DNA of 56,023 nucleotides from Methylobacterium sp. E-065 (GCF_022829605.1 NZ_JAKSYD010000157.1:1-56023); one strand, 5' to 3'; shown: positions 34,207 to 43,353, counted from the stretch's first letter. Made by a program: numbers and translations. Notes: a model not told the origin generated them from the letters alone.

Positions 34207-35592
34207 TTGGCAGATTACGGGGGGAGGGTGGTGCGAAAGGTGGCATGGCCCGGCCTCCGTGAGGCGTTGCTCCCCTTCGGCTTGGTGGCCCTGCTCGTGC
34301 TCGGAGCTGTCGCGGCGTACTACCTGACGCGACCCACGACCCTGACCCTCGCGGTCGCCCCGAATGGCGGAACCGAACCGGCGCTGTTGCGCGCCTATGC
34401 GGACGAACTGTCTCGGCGGAAAAAGGGGATCCGGCTCAAAGTCGTGGCGTTCGACGGGGTTCGCGAAAGCGCGGAGGCGCTCGCGACCGGTAAAGCCGAC
34501 CTCGCGGTGGTCCGCCCGGACGTGGCCTTGCCGGGCAACGGCCTCACCCTCGCGGTGCTGCGGGCGCTTGCGGCCTTCGTGGCATCGCCGGGCGCCGTCG
34601 GCATCGCGACGATGCCGGACCTCGCAGGCAAGCGGCTGGGCCTACTTACCGGCCGGACGGCAGACCGGATGCTCCTGCGCGACCTCATGGCCCATTACGG
34701 GCTCGAACTCCTGAACGACGCGCCGGCCGGCACACTTGGCAAAAAGGCCGTTGCATTGGTCCCGGTCGAGGAGGTCGATATCGCCGCCGCGCTGAGGAGC
34801 GGCCGCATCGACGCGATGGCGCTCGTCACCACACCCACCTTCCCGGTCGCACGGCGGGTCATCGGGGCCGTGGCCGAAGCGGGAGAAGACGGCGCGGTCG
34901 CGCTCATCGGGATTTCCGACACCGCGGCGGTGATGGCACGCTGGCCGCGCCTGCAGCTGATCACGATACCGGCCGGGCTGTATGGCGGGGATCCGCGGCT
35001 GCCCGCCGAGGAGGTCGCGACCGTAGGCTCGTCCTATCGCCTGATGGCCCGTTCCAGCCTGTCGCGCAGCGTGGCGGCGGAGGTGACACAGCACCTGTTC
35101 GAGATGCGTTCGGTCCTGGCCGAGACGGTACCGGCGGCCGAGGACGTGTCTCAACCGGATTACGAGGACACTGCTGAAGCCACCAGCGCCCGCCTGCCCA
35201 TTCACCCTGGCGCGATCGACTATTACGAACGTGAGCAAGAAACCTTCATCGAGCGCTACGAGAGCTGGATCTACCTCATTGCCATCCTGGGCGGCGGCCT
35301 GGGCTCGACGGTGGCTTGGCTGCGTCAGCGCCTTGGGCGGATTCGCCGTGCGAGGATCGAGGTGGTTACTGCGCGGCTGCTGGAACTCCGCTCGGAGGCG
35401 CGGCGCGAGACCGACCGCGCGCGCCTGGAGACGATGGCGGGCGAGGTGGACGACCTTGCGGGCAGTATCGCTCACCACGCCCTGAACCGGCCGACCGAAC
35501 CACGGACGCTCGGCGCCGCCACTGTCGCCATCGATGCGGCGCGCTCGACGGTCAGGCGCGCCCTGGCGGGTGCCGGATCAGATCAATCCTAG
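34207..35592 (+). CDS. TAXI-family solute-binding protein with two membrane anchors
   Basis: About 455-461 residues. Residues ~20-40 form a transmembrane anchor, ~45-330 the TAXI/NMT1-type binding fold (LTLAVAPNGGTEPALLRAYADEL, GKADLAVVRPDV, GKRLGLLTGRTADRMLL), and ~352-372 a second membrane helix (IYLIAILGGGLGSTVAWL), followed by a charged cytoplasmic coiled tail. Ordinary TAXI proteins are free in the periplasm and work with TRAP permeases; none is nearby. The double anchor suggests a sensor or tethered role. The TTG at 34207 gives the longest form; GTG codons at 34228 and 34231 directly follow a GGGGAGG element and may be the real start. Confidence 0.75.
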   Translation: MADYGGRVVRKVAWPGLREALLPFGLVALLVLGAVAAYYLTRPTTLTLAVAPNGGTEPALLRAYADELSRRKKGIRLKVVAFDGVRESAEALATGKADLAVVRPDVALPGNGLTLAVLRALAAFVASPGAVGIATMPDLAGKRLGLLTGRTADRMLLRDLMAHYGLELLNDAPAGTLGKKAVALVPVEEVDIAAALRSGRIDAMALVTTPTFPVARRVIGAVAEAGEDGAVALIGISDTAAVMARWPRLQLITIPAGLYGGDPRLPAEEVATVGSSYRLMARSSLSRSVAAEVTQHLFEMRSVLAETVPAAEDVSQPDYEDTAEATSARLPIHPGAIDYYEREQETFIERYESWIYLIAILGGGLGSTVAWLRQRLGRIRRARIEVVTARLLELRSEARRETDRARLETMAGEVDDLAGSIAHHALNRPTEPRTLGAATVAIDAARSTVRRALAGAGSDQS

Positions 35593-35817
35593 AGCGGCCT
35601 CCATCGCCGGCGATCACGATCCTCGTCTTCCCTGCGACCGCGGAAATGGCGCCGGCTCAGCCCCGTGACGACCCGTTTGTGCGCCCAGCCGTGCCGATGC
35701 GGCGACGAGGACATCTCCCATCAGCGTCGGTCCGGCCCTCTCTAAGCTTGGACATCATACCTGTCCGCGCACGGGCTCTCGAGGTCGGCGCGCTGTTCGA
35801 TCCCGGAGACACGCTCG

Positions 35818-36456
35818 ATGACAAGTCAGGAAGTGCCGGACTTTCCACCGGACGCATTCGCCAAGTACGACCGCGATCCCGATCCCCTGTTCTACGCGCA
35901 TCCTCGCTTCGTAACCCATATCGATGACGCGGCGATTGCAGCGGTGACCAACCTCTATCGCGAGATCGTCCCGGCGGGCGGCGACGTTCTCGATCTGATG
36001 TCGAGTTGGGTCAGTCACCTCCCGGAGGACGTCGCCTATGCCAGCGTCACCGGGCATGGCCTGAACGCAGCAGAACTCGCCGCCAACCCGCGCCTGACCC
36101 GGCATTTCATCCAGGACCTCAACGCCGACCCGCGTCTGCCCGTCGATACGGCATCCGTCGATGCCGTACTGATCTGCGTGTCGGTGCAGTACCTTCAGCA
36201 ACCCGTGGCCGTCCTGTCCGAGATCGCGCGCGTGCTGCGCCCCGGCGCGCCTGTGGTGATCAGTTTCTCGAACCGCCGCTTTCCAACCAAGGCTGTCGCC
36301 ATCTGGAATGCCCTCGACGGCGCAGGTCACGCACAGCTCGTCGGTTTGTACCTTCGCCGCGCTGGTTTCGCGCGCGTGGAAGCGCGGGTCCTCAAGCCCG
36401 AGGGCGGTTCCAGCGATCCCATGATTGTCGCGATCGGCTGGACTGCCGCAGCGTGA
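35818..36456 (+). CDS. Class I SAM-dependent methyltransferase
   Basis: 212 residues. The glycine-poor SAM loop is GGDVLDLMSSWVSHLP, followed by an acidic strand and SVDAVLICVSVQYLQQPVAVLSEIARVLRPGAPVVISFSNR, the typical post-motif region of methyltransferases related to those near UbiE. The substrate is unknown. The flanking genes (TAXI protein upstream, SDR enzyme convergent downstream) do not point to a pathway. Confidence 0.78.
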   Translation: MTSQEVPDFPPDAFAKYDRDPDPLFYAHPRFVTHIDDAAIAAVTNLYREIVPAGGDVLDLMSSWVSHLPEDVAYASVTGHGLNAAELAANPRLTRHFIQDLNADPRLPVDTASVDAVLICVSVQYLQQPVAVLSEIARVLRPGAPVVISFSNRRFPTKAVAIWNALDGAGHAQLVGLYLRRAGFARVEARVLKPEGGSSDPMIVAIGWTAAA

Positions 36457-36513
36457 GAAACTCGTGTCGGGCCTCATGACGTCCGTCGCTGAGAGACAGG
36501 CGCGCGGTGTCGG

Positions 36514-37200
36514 CTACCACGGCACCGTCGCGCCCGTATAATCGAGGAACGCACAGCCGCGCTGCCCGATCTGGGCTTCGACGACCGCGACCATTCCGCG
36601 GGCGCTGGTGTCCACATCGAGGGTTGCGCGACGGCCGCCCAGATCCGTCCGCACCCATCCCGGGTGCATGAGGAGGACGCCCCACCGCGCCCCGGAATGC
36701 TGACTCGCGAAAGACCGCGCCAGGGTATTCAGGGCTGCCTTGCTTGCCCTGTAGCTCCCCCACCCGCCGCCGCGGTTCAGGGAGACCGAGCCCAGCTTCG
36801 ACGTCATCAGAACGATGAGGCCATCCTCGGCCACGCGCTTGTTGAACGCCTCTGCGAAACGGATCGGGCTCAAGGCGTTCGTCTGAAAGACCGCGGCGGC
36901 GACGTCGCGGGGTATTTGCCCAGCGGGAATACCCGCCTGCGTCGCGACACCTGCGACGACGAAAACGAGGTCGAAGGCCGGCTTGTCGGCACACGCGATC
37001 GCAAACCCACGGACGGCGTCGTCATCGTCGATATCGATGCCGGTCGCGATGTGCAGCGTGCCCCGGCCTGCGAGGTCCGAGAGGGCAGCCGACGGCTTGC
37101 GGACGGTGGCGGTTACATCCCACCCGCGTTCGAGGAAGCGCGCAACCAGGCCTAGGCCAAGCCCACGCGACGCCCCGACGATCAACGCGCGGCGCTTCAT
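36514..37200 (-). CDS. Short-chain dehydrogenase/reductase
   Basis: 228 residues. NAD(P)-binding GASRGLGLG near the N-terminus, DIDDDD for the cofactor loop, VVAGVA in place of NNAG, a Ser in MTSKLGS and the catalytic YRASK. The complete set predicts an active oxidoreductase. The start ATG overlaps the stop of the broken DHH gene by 4 bp, so both were one operon. Substrate unknown. Confidence 0.85.
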   Translation of the reverse strand: MKRRALIVGASRGLGLGLVARFLERGWDVTATVRKPSAALSDLAGRGTLHIATGIDIDDDDAVRGFAIACADKPAFDLVFVVAGVATQAGIPAGQIPRDVAAAVFQTNALSPIRFAEAFNKRVAEDGLIVLMTSKLGSVSLNRGGGWGSYRASKAALNTLARSFASQHSGARWGVLLMHPGWVRTDLGGRRATLDVDTSARGMVAVVEAQIGQRGCAFLDYTGATVPW

Positions 37201-37639
37201 GCGGCTTGTACCTCCCGTCCAAAACTAAGTTCACCCAGCGCCGCCGCACAGGCATGGGCGAGGAGGCTGGAGGTCGGGATCGGCAGATCCTCGTGACCGC
37301 TGATGATCGTCGTTCCGGCTGAACCGGGCAGGGAGCGGGGAACATGGTGATTGACCAGCACCGTCGGCAGGCGGAGGACGATGTCCCCCGCCTGAACCCC
37401 CAGATCGGTCACCACGATACCGCAGGGTTCTGGGACGCCAGCGCCGCCCAGGCCGAGGCGCTCTGGCGGATCACGTGCACGTCCACGGCGCCATACCCGG
37501 CGCACTCCAGGGCACGGCTCAGGATCGGCCCCGCCGCTATGCCGTCGGCCTCGTCTTGGCAGAGAACGACGGGCGGATTCGGGCCGAAGCGAGAAACCGC
37601 GCGGGCGAATGCTGCGCCATGGGCCACCAAATCCTTCAT
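37197..37639 (-). pseudogene. DHH-family phosphoesterase, frameshifted and truncated
   Basis: The ATG at 37639 opens a frame with VVLCQDEADGIAAGPILSRAL, the first metal-binding motif of DHH phosphoesterases. Similarity then moves to another frame around 37410-37470 (IVVTDLGVQAGDIVLRLPTVLVNHHVPRSLPG and TPTSSLLAHACAAALGEL). In the second frame the motif is NHH instead of DHH. The joined product is about 145 residues, far below the 300-400 usual for the family, and ends in an overlap with the SDR start. It is a relic, barring sequencing error at the shift. Confidence 0.6.
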
Positions 37640-37845
37640 TGTCGGTCGATCCCGCTGCGCCCTACCGCACCATTGCGGACAGGCTGGATGTTCTCGCGAA
37701 CAAGCGTAGGCTCACCGGACCGGGATAAGCGGGCCACGATCGGCAGGCCACTGACGAAAAACAGTCAGCTTGCCGAGATCGTGACGTGGTCGGCGATGCG
37801 GTTTGGGTTGCGCCGCCGTGCGAAGACGGCTTATGCGGCCCCACC

Positions 37846-38730
37846 TCAAGCGGACGCCTCGTGCATCAGCCGAGGCACCTCGCCCGACAATTCCCGGGCG
37901 AGGAAGCCGATTGGACCGACCGACGCGGCCAATCGCCGTCCGGCCTCTCCGTGCAGGTAGACGCCCCACAGAGCAGCCGTCAGCGGGCTCACGCCGCGAG
38001 CGAGCAAACCGACGACGATGCCCGCGAGCGCGTCCCCGGAGCCGGACGTCGCCAACCCGACCCCGCCGCCTTCGTAGAGCCAGCGCGCACCCTGCGGATC
38101 GACGATCCAGGTCTGGGCTCCCTTCATCACGACGACCACCTGCAGCAGGTCGGCGGCTGTAAGCGCTGCGTCGAGTGGATCCGCCTCCACGGCGTCCCGG
38201 CTGCGATCCAGCAGCTGCGCCATCTCGCCGGCATGGGGCGTGATTACGACCCGACCCTTATGGCGGCGGACGTCATCGGCATGCGCGGCGAGGGCGCAGA
38301 TTGCGGCCGCATCGAGGATGAAGGTGGCTGTTGGAAGCGCCTGCAGAAGTTCGACTGCCATCGCCGTCGTTGGCTTGCTCCCCAGCAGGCCTGGCCCGAC
38401 CAGAAGGGCATCGCAGCCCTTCGCCTCCGTGCGCAGGCGTTCCAAGGCGCGCGCGCCGTCGATGCTGCCATCGGAGGTCTCCGGAAGACCGATCACCATG
38501 GCTTCCGGCACCGTCAGCGCCATGCCGACGGCGGCGCTTTGGACCGTGGCGATCTTCAGCTTGCCGGCCCCGGCGCGCAGAGCCGCCACGCCAGCCAACA
38601 GGGCTGCACCCGGGACTGAAGCTGAGCCTCCGAGGATGAGCGCGCTGCCGCGTTCATCCTTGCTGCCCTCCCGAGGTGTCGGGAGCGACTGTTCCTTGAG
38701 CGTCGCGGCTGTCAGCAAGGTGGGATTCAT
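37846..38730 (-). CDS. nnrD: ADP-dependent NAD(P)H-hydrate dehydratase
   Basis: 294 residues. GSALILGGSASVPGAALLAGVAALRAGAGKL, LLVGPGLLGS, VVITPHAGEMAQLL and the nucleotide/active-site motif TSGSGDALAGIVVGLL with its catalytic Asp identify the carbohydrate-kinase-like dehydratase domain. It repairs NADHX/NADPHX by ATP- or ADP-driven dehydration. The epimerase domain often fused at the N-terminus is absent, so it is the stand-alone form. Its ATG overlaps the stop of the histidine-phosphatase gene (ATGA). Confidence 0.85.
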   Translation of the reverse strand: MNPTLLTAATLKEQSLPTPREGSKDERGSALILGGSASVPGAALLAGVAALRAGAGKLKIATVQSAAVGMALTVPEAMVIGLPETSDGSIDGARALERLRTEAKGCDALLVGPGLLGSKPTTAMAVELLQALPTATFILDAAAICALAAHADDVRRHKGRVVITPHAGEMAQLLDRSRDAVEADPLDAALTAADLLQVVVVMKGAQTWIVDPQGARWLYEGGGVGLATSGSGDALAGIVVGLLARGVSPLTAALWGVYLHGEAGRRLAASVGPIGFLARELSGEVPRLMHEASA

Positions 38731-39491
38731 CGGGAGGCCACGTTCGCGTCAGGCTCGGAGGTGATGGAGGCACCTGCTTCGGCGACCGGGGCGACGAAGT
38801 TGTATCGCTCCAGCGCGAGCGCTCCGATGCCGGCCGCGCAGGGATCGAAGACGTATTCGGTGATCGAGCAGTTGGCGACATCGCCCGCGGCATCGATGGC
38901 GAGGATCTCCGCCTCGGTCATGTCCTCGATCAGGTAGCGCAGGCAGAGCACCACGACCTGATGCGCGACGATCAGAACCCGCCGCTCGGCGTGGTGGATC
39001 GCAAGCGTGTCGAGGGCACTGCGGAGGCGCAGGATCACATCGCACCAACTCTCGCCGGACGGAGGCCGATGATAGAACTTACCGAGGCGTTGTCGCATCG
39101 CGGCGTGCTCGGGATGCAGTTCCTCGACCCCGGCCCGCGTCAGCCGGTCGAGGATGCCAAGCTCCCGCTCGCGCAAACGCTCGTCGACGGTCGCGAGCGG
39201 CGCGTCCGACGCCAGGCCGCCGGCGGCCCGGATGTGCTCGGCGGTTTGCCGCGCCCGAAGGTAGGGCGAGGTCAGCACGATCTCGGGCTTGGTGTCCGCT
39301 GGCAATTCCGCGAACCAGCGTCCGACAGCGTCGGCCTGGTCCGTGCCCTGGGTGCTGAGGGGAACATCGACATCCCGCTCGGCGATGTCGATCCGCGCCG
39401 AGTTCGCGCTGTGAGCCGCGTCGGCCGCGACATTGCCGGCGCTTTGGCCGTGCCGCACAATCCATAATCGGCTCGGCCAGCGTTGCTGCAT
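38727..39491 (-). CDS. Histidine phosphatase family protein
   Basis: 254 residues. The phospho-acceptor RHG motif is WIVRHGQSAGN, the second Arg is in SPYLRARQTAEHI, and the late catalytic His in VAHQVVVL. This is the phosphoglycerate-mutase-like phosphatase branch. The LRERELGILDRLT segment resembles 2,3-bisphosphoglycerate-dependent enzymes, but the length and lack of other features leave the substrate open. First gene of the phosphatase-nnrD pair. Coupled translation suggests a joint role in metabolite repair, which is inference. Confidence 0.82.
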   Translation of the reverse strand: MQQRWPSRLWIVRHGQSAGNVAADAAHSANSARIDIAERDVDVPLSTQGTDQADAVGRWFAELPADTKPEIVLTSPYLRARQTAEHIRAAGGLASDAPLATVDERLRERELGILDRLTRAGVEELHPEHAAMRQRLGKFYHRPPSGESWCDVILRLRSALDTLAIHHAERRVLIVAHQVVVLCLRYLIEDMTEAEILAIDAAGDVANCSITEYVFDPCAAGIGALALERYNFVAPVAEAGASITSEPDANVASR

Positions 39492-39996
39492 GGAAAGCGT
39501 TCCCCCTCAGGTGTTTGGCAACGCTTGCCATGCCTGCCGGTTCGCACCGACACCCCAACTCCTGGGCTGAGGCGGACTGTCACGCCGTCTCCATCTACCG
39601 TTCCCTTCGCGTCGAGGACGGTTCGGCACAGGCCCATCCGCTTTCACGGTGCGTTCTCCGAAGCGGAGCCGCCGCATTCGCCCATAAACGGATCGCGCCG
39701 GCGTCCTGTCTCGCGTCTCGGATGGGTGGGATTTGGCGGGTCCGCCTCCGGGCGGCCTTGCAGAAACAGGGGGATCGCCGCGGCGCCCACGGCCGACCCA
39801 TGGCACGTCCTGGGCAGGCCCTGGGCAGCTCTGCTTGTAGCCGCTCGATCAACCGAAACGGACCCTTAGGCCTTCGGCGGATGATCGTCTGCGACCGGGA
39901 CAACGACGGTCGGCGAGCCTGAAACGGCCGCACCTGCTTGGTTCAGGCCCGCCTAAGCTGGTAGGCCGGGTCGTCTATTCGAAAAGGAGCACGTCC
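39492..39996. other. 505-bp divergent intergenic region
   Basis: Between the histidine phosphatase (minus) and CNNM (plus) genes. Frames in both directions stay open for ~100 codons, but none has a start with a ribosome-binding site or any family signature. The last part carries the ribosome-binding site AAAAGGAG at 39982-39989 for the CNNM gene. Nothing else is supported. Confidence 0.4.
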
Positions 39997-41316
39997 ATTT
40001 CCGAGGATGCGTGGTCGACGGCGCTGGGACTGATAGCGGTCCTGTTCCTGGTGTTCGCCAACGGGTTCTTCGTGGCGGCCGAGTTTGCGCTGGTCTCGGT
40101 GCGCCGTAGCCGCGTCGCCGAGTTGGTTTCAGAGCGGCGGGCGAACGCCACAGCCCTCCAACGGGCGACGGACCGGCTCGATGCCTACCTCGCCGCCACC
40201 CAGTTCGGCATCACCCTGTCCTCCCTGGCACTCGGCTGGATCGGCGAGCCGGCGCTCGCACACCTTATCCAGCCGGCGCTGGATTGGCTTCCGTTGGGCC
40301 TTGGGACCGTTGCATCCCACACGGTCGCAGTCGCGATTGCCTTCTCAATCATCACGTCCCTGCACATCGTGCTCGGCGAACTCGCGCCGAAGAGCCTCGC
40401 CCTGCAGCGGAGTGAGCGCACCGCCCTCGCGGTGGTTCGACCGCTGGGGTTGTTCTTGGTCGTGTTCCGGCCGGCAATCCTGTTGCTGAACGGGCTCGGC
40501 AACGGCGTGCTGCGCCTGTTTGACCTACGGGCCGGGCACGGCGAGGGCTCGCTTCACTCCACGGCCGAACTCAACCTGCTCATCCAGGCGAGCCAGGAGG
40601 CCGGCCTGATCCGCGAGGTGCAGCAGGAAGCGGTCGAACGCATCTTCGCCATCGGCGAACGCAAGGTCCGGGACATCATGACCCCGCGCCATGAAGTCGA
40701 ATGGATCGACTCCGACGATCCACGCGACGAGATGCTCCAGGCTGTGCGCGCCTGCGGCCATGCGCAGATCGTTGTGAGCCGCGGCGAGGTCGACGAGCTT
40801 GTCGGCGTGGTGCGCAAGCAGGACCTGCTGGATCAGGTACTCGATGGGCGGGACATCGACATCGCCGCCGTCACTCAGCCGCCCATCGTGGTGCACGAGA
40901 GCATGACCATCCTGGCGGTGCTGGAAACGTTTCAGAGCCAACCGATGCGGATGGCCGTGGTTGTCGACGAGTACGGCAGCCTCGAGGGCATCGTCACCCA
41001 GACCGACCTGCTGGAGGCCATTGCGGGCGACATTCCAGAAGCGGGTGAGGAACCTGACGTGGTCGAGCGCCCTGACGGCTCGCTGCTGATCGACGGCATG
41101 ATGTCAGCACGCGAAGCGTTCGAGCGGCTCGGCTTGTCTCAGGACCCGGCTTCAGACGACTTCAACACACTGGCCGGATACATGATTTTTCAACTCGGCC
41201 GGATACCGACCGCAGGTGATGCCTTCGAAGCCGATGGGTGGCACTTTGAGGTCGTCGATATGGACGGACGCCGGATCGACAAGGTCCTAGCGATCAGGAC
41301 AGGCGCACCATCGTGA
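39997..41316 (+). CDS. CNNM/CorC-HlyC membrane protein, apparent ATT start
   Basis: 439 residues if started at ATT 39997. Four-helix CNNM (DUF21) domain about 5-190 (ANGFFVAAEFALVSVRRSRVAEL, SLALGWIGEPALA, LGELAPKSLALQ), a pair of CBS domains about 220-340 (RDIMTPRHEVEW, VVVDEYGSLEGIVTQTDLLEAI) and a CorC_HlyC domain at the end (DDFNTLAGYMIFQLGRIP). The family handles Mg2+/Co2+ efflux and is controlled by nucleotide binding to CBS. The first ATG/GTG-type start in frame is GTG 40051, which cuts into helix 1 and has no ribosome-binding site. GGAG sits 7 bases before ATT 39997, and the added residues (WSTALGLIAVLFLVF) complete the first helix. Confidence 0.85.
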   Translation: MSEDAWSTALGLIAVLFLVFANGFFVAAEFALVSVRRSRVAELVSERRANATALQRATDRLDAYLAATQFGITLSSLALGWIGEPALAHLIQPALDWLPLGLGTVASHTVAVAIAFSIITSLHIVLGELAPKSLALQRSERTALAVVRPLGLFLVVFRPAILLLNGLGNGVLRLFDLRAGHGEGSLHSTAELNLLIQASQEAGLIREVQQEAVERIFAIGERKVRDIMTPRHEVEWIDSDDPRDEMLQAVRACGHAQIVVSRGEVDELVGVVRKQDLLDQVLDGRDIDIAAVTQPPIVVHESMTILAVLETFQSQPMRMAVVVDEYGSLEGIVTQTDLLEAIAGDIPEAGEEPDVVERPDGSLLIDGMMSAREAFERLGLSQDPASDDFNTLAGYMIFQLGRIPTAGDAFEADGWHFEVVDMDGRRIDKVLAIRTGAPS

Positions 41317-41328
41317 CAGGCGCCGGTA

Positions 41329-41358
41329 CCGATCCCATCCGCCTCAGCGATGGGTCGG
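41329..41358 (+). terminator. Hairpin after the CNNM gene
   Basis: CCGA-T-CCCATC pairs with GATGGGTCGG over 10 bp with a single bulged T and a 9-base loop, 13 bp after the stop. No T-run follows. It lies before a gene read from the other strand, as expected for a terminator. Confidence 0.45.
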
Positions 41359-41442
41359 GGAGGCGAAGACTGCACCGAGTCGGCTGCCGCGCCTGCGGTC
41401 AGGGTGCGCCGCGTCGGGCCCGGAAGCGTTGGCAGTTGACCC

Positions 41443-42390
41443 TCAGAGTTCGAGCGTGACCGTCACGCGGGCCCGGGAGACGCAGGGCATCATCCGGTCC
41501 TGACGCTTGGTGACCGGCAGCACGACGTCGCGGTGGATCACGGTGCCATCCCGGTAGCCGCACTCGCAGGAGCCGCACACGCCGATCTCGCAGGACGAGG
41601 GCATCGCGAAGCCGTTCTGGCGCAGAACCTCAAGGAGCGAGACGTCGGCAGGAACGTGGACGACCGCCCCGGTCGAGGCGATCAGCGCGTCGAACGGCTC
41701 GGGTTTGAAGTTCTCGTCGGCGATCGGCGCGAAGTGCTCGACATGCACCCGCTCCGCCGGCCATCCGGTGGACGTCAGAGCGGCCTGCACGGCGTCGGTG
41801 AGCCGCTGGGGCCCGCAGGCATAGGCATGGACGCCCGCGTCCGGCGTCCCGACCACCGCGGGATCGAAGCGCGCGCCTTCCGAGGAGAACCAGCAGCGAA
41901 GCCGGTCGCCGCAGATCGCCCGCAACTCGGGCAGCAGCGGGGCCTGCTCGGCCGAGCGTACGCACAGGTGGAGCGTGAAGTCGGCGCCGCTCGCCGCCAG
42001 GTGCCGGGCCATGGCGGCGAGCGGCGTCACACCGATGCCGCCGCCGATCAGCACATGGCGTCGGGCGTCGGCGGCCAGTCCGAAATTGTTGCGCGGGTGC
42101 GAGACGTGCGCGACGGAGCCGGCTGCGAGGTTGGCATGGGTCCACAGCGAGCCGCCGCGACCGGCATCCTCACGCTTGATCGCCAGGACGTAGCGACTCC
42201 GGTCGGCCGGATCGCCGCAGAGCGAGTACTGGCGCGTGCGGTCATCCGGCAGGCGCAGGTCGACATGCGCGCCGGGCTCCCACGCAGGAAGCTCGGGACG
42301 CTGCGGATGGACCAGGGTGAGGCGCAGCACCTCCGGCGTGGTGGCGACGGCCTCCACCACCTTCAGCTTCATGACGATGCGGGCGGACAT
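41443..42390 (-). CDS. VanB/PDR-type oxidoreductase (flavin, NAD, [2Fe-2S])
   Basis: 315 residues from the ATG at 42390, 5 bp after the MOSC gene. Flavin-binding RQYSLCG, NAD-binding GGGIGVTPLAAMARHL and ACGPQRLTDAV, and a C-terminal plant-type ferredoxin domain with SSCEIGVCGSCECG and a late Cys in MMPCVSRA. This order (reductase then ferredoxin) is that of phthalate dioxygenase reductase and VanB. It passes electrons from NAD(P)H to an oxygenase, but no oxygenase gene is in the window. The four minus-strand genes transporter, RidA, MOSC and reductase are consecutive. Confidence 0.87.
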   Translation of the reverse strand: MSARIVMKLKVVEAVATTPEVLRLTLVHPQRPELPAWEPGAHVDLRLPDDRTRQYSLCGDPADRSRYVLAIKREDAGRGGSLWTHANLAAGSVAHVSHPRNNFGLAADARRHVLIGGGIGVTPLAAMARHLAASGADFTLHLCVRSAEQAPLLPELRAICGDRLRCWFSSEGARFDPAVVGTPDAGVHAYACGPQRLTDAVQAALTSTGWPAERVHVEHFAPIADENFKPEPFDALIASTGAVVHVPADVSLLEVLRQNGFAMPSSCEIGVCGSCECGYRDGTVIHRDVVLPVTKRQDRMMPCVSRARVTVTLEL

Positions 42391-42394
42391 CGGT

Positions 42395-42964
42395 TCATTC
42401 CACCAGTGTGATCGCATCGCCCGGCCGGATGATCCCGCCGCGCTCGATCCCGCAGTTCAGGCCCGAGCGGTTGTAGAGCGGCAGGTAGACCGGCAGGCCG
42501 AGCAACTCCTCGAGATACTTGCACGGGAAGTTCAGGCGCCCGCCGCGCAGGATCACCTCGCCCACCTGGAATCGTCGGCCGACGAGGTGGTTGAGCGGCA
42601 CGCCGCGCACGGTGAGGTTCCGGCGGTGGTCGATCGGCGCGAGGTGAATCGGCCCGCCCTGGAGCGGCGGGTCGTTGCGCGCCAGGGCGTCGAGCGCTTC
42701 CTGCTCGATCAGCGTCACCTCGCGGGTGTCCGGCTTGGGCGAATAGGTCCCCGTCCCGAGGAAGTAGCGGTCGCCCTCGATACCGCGGCCGGCGACGCAG
42801 CGGGCCTCGGCCAGCGCCTCCATCTCGTAGCTCGCCGCGGGCGCGACGTGGATGTCGAGCAGCGTGCCCCGCCAGCCGGTCGCGCCGCCGGGCACGGCGA
42901 CCGCCGCCGAGCCAGCCGCGTGCGCGAAGGCCTCGACGTGGCGGGGTGCGGATGTCGCGCTCAT
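42395..42964 (-). CDS. MOSC-domain protein
   Basis: 189 residues with a MOSC beta-barrel (about 30-185): GIEGDRYF, EVTLIEQEALDAL, RRNLTVRGVPLNHLVGRRFQVGEVIL, and the single conserved Cys in LNFPCKYLEEL. MOSC domains carry sulfur as a persulfide or help molybdenum enzymes reduce N-hydroxylated compounds. Being between RidA and a flavin/iron-sulfur reductase is consistent with a reductase that uses this protein as electron acceptor, a YiiM/YcbX-like arrangement, but that is inference. It overlaps RidA by 4 bp. Confidence 0.82.
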   Translation of the reverse strand: MSATSAPRHVEAFAHAAGSAAVAVPGGATGWRGTLLDIHVAPAASYEMEALAEARCVAGRGIEGDRYFLGTGTYSPKPDTREVTLIEQEALDALARNDPPLQGGPIHLAPIDHRRNLTVRGVPLNHLVGRRFQVGEVILRGGRLNFPCKYLEELLGLPVYLPLYNRSGLNCGIERGGIIRPGDAITLVE

Positions 42965-43353
42965 CGTGCCGGCCCCGTCGCCAGCGCGATCGCCTCGACC
43001 TCGACCAGCGCGTCGCGGGGCAGGCGCGCGACCTCGACGGTCGAGCGCGCCGGAGCGGCACCGGGGAAGTGTTCGGCGTAGACGGCGTTCATCGCGGCGA
43101 AGTCGTTCATGTCCTTCAGGAACACGGTGGTCTTGGCCACGCTGGCGAGGCTGGCGCCTCCGGCCTCCAGCACGGCGGCGAGGTTCGCCAGCGAGCGGCG
43201 GGTCTGCGCCGCGATGCCCTCCGGGAATGCCCCCGTCGCCGGGTCGATCGGCAGTTGTCCCGAGGCGAAGACGAGGTCGCCGACGCGGGTCGCCTGGGCG
43301 TAGGGGCCAACGGCCGGAGCCGCCAACTCCGTGGCGATGATGGTTCGGTCCAA
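42961..43353 (-). CDS. RidA family protein (reactive enamine/imine deaminase)
   Basis: 130 residues. PAVGPYAQATRVGDLVFASGQLPIDPATG, then LANLAAVLEAGGASLASVAKTTVFLKDMNDFAAMNAVY and PARSTVEVARLPRDALVEVEAIA with the Arg that binds the substrate carboxylate. It hydrolyses reactive imines/enamines made by amino-acid or amine catabolism. The start is TTG at 43353, with GAGGAG 7 bases upstream; the frame is open further up but only inside the transporter gene. ATGA overlap with the MOSC gene. Confidence 0.87.
   Translation of the reverse strand: MDRTIIATELAAPAVGPYAQATRVGDLVFASGQLPIDPATGAFPEGIAAQTRRSLANLAAVLEAGGASLASVAKTTVFLKDMNDFAAMNAVYAEHFPGAAPARSTVEVARLPRDALVEVEAIALATGPAR

Noticed and set aside
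39515..39922. Plus-strand gene in the spacer before the CNNM gene
   Set aside because: No ribosome-binding site, no family signature, and mixed composition; more likely a chance open frame.
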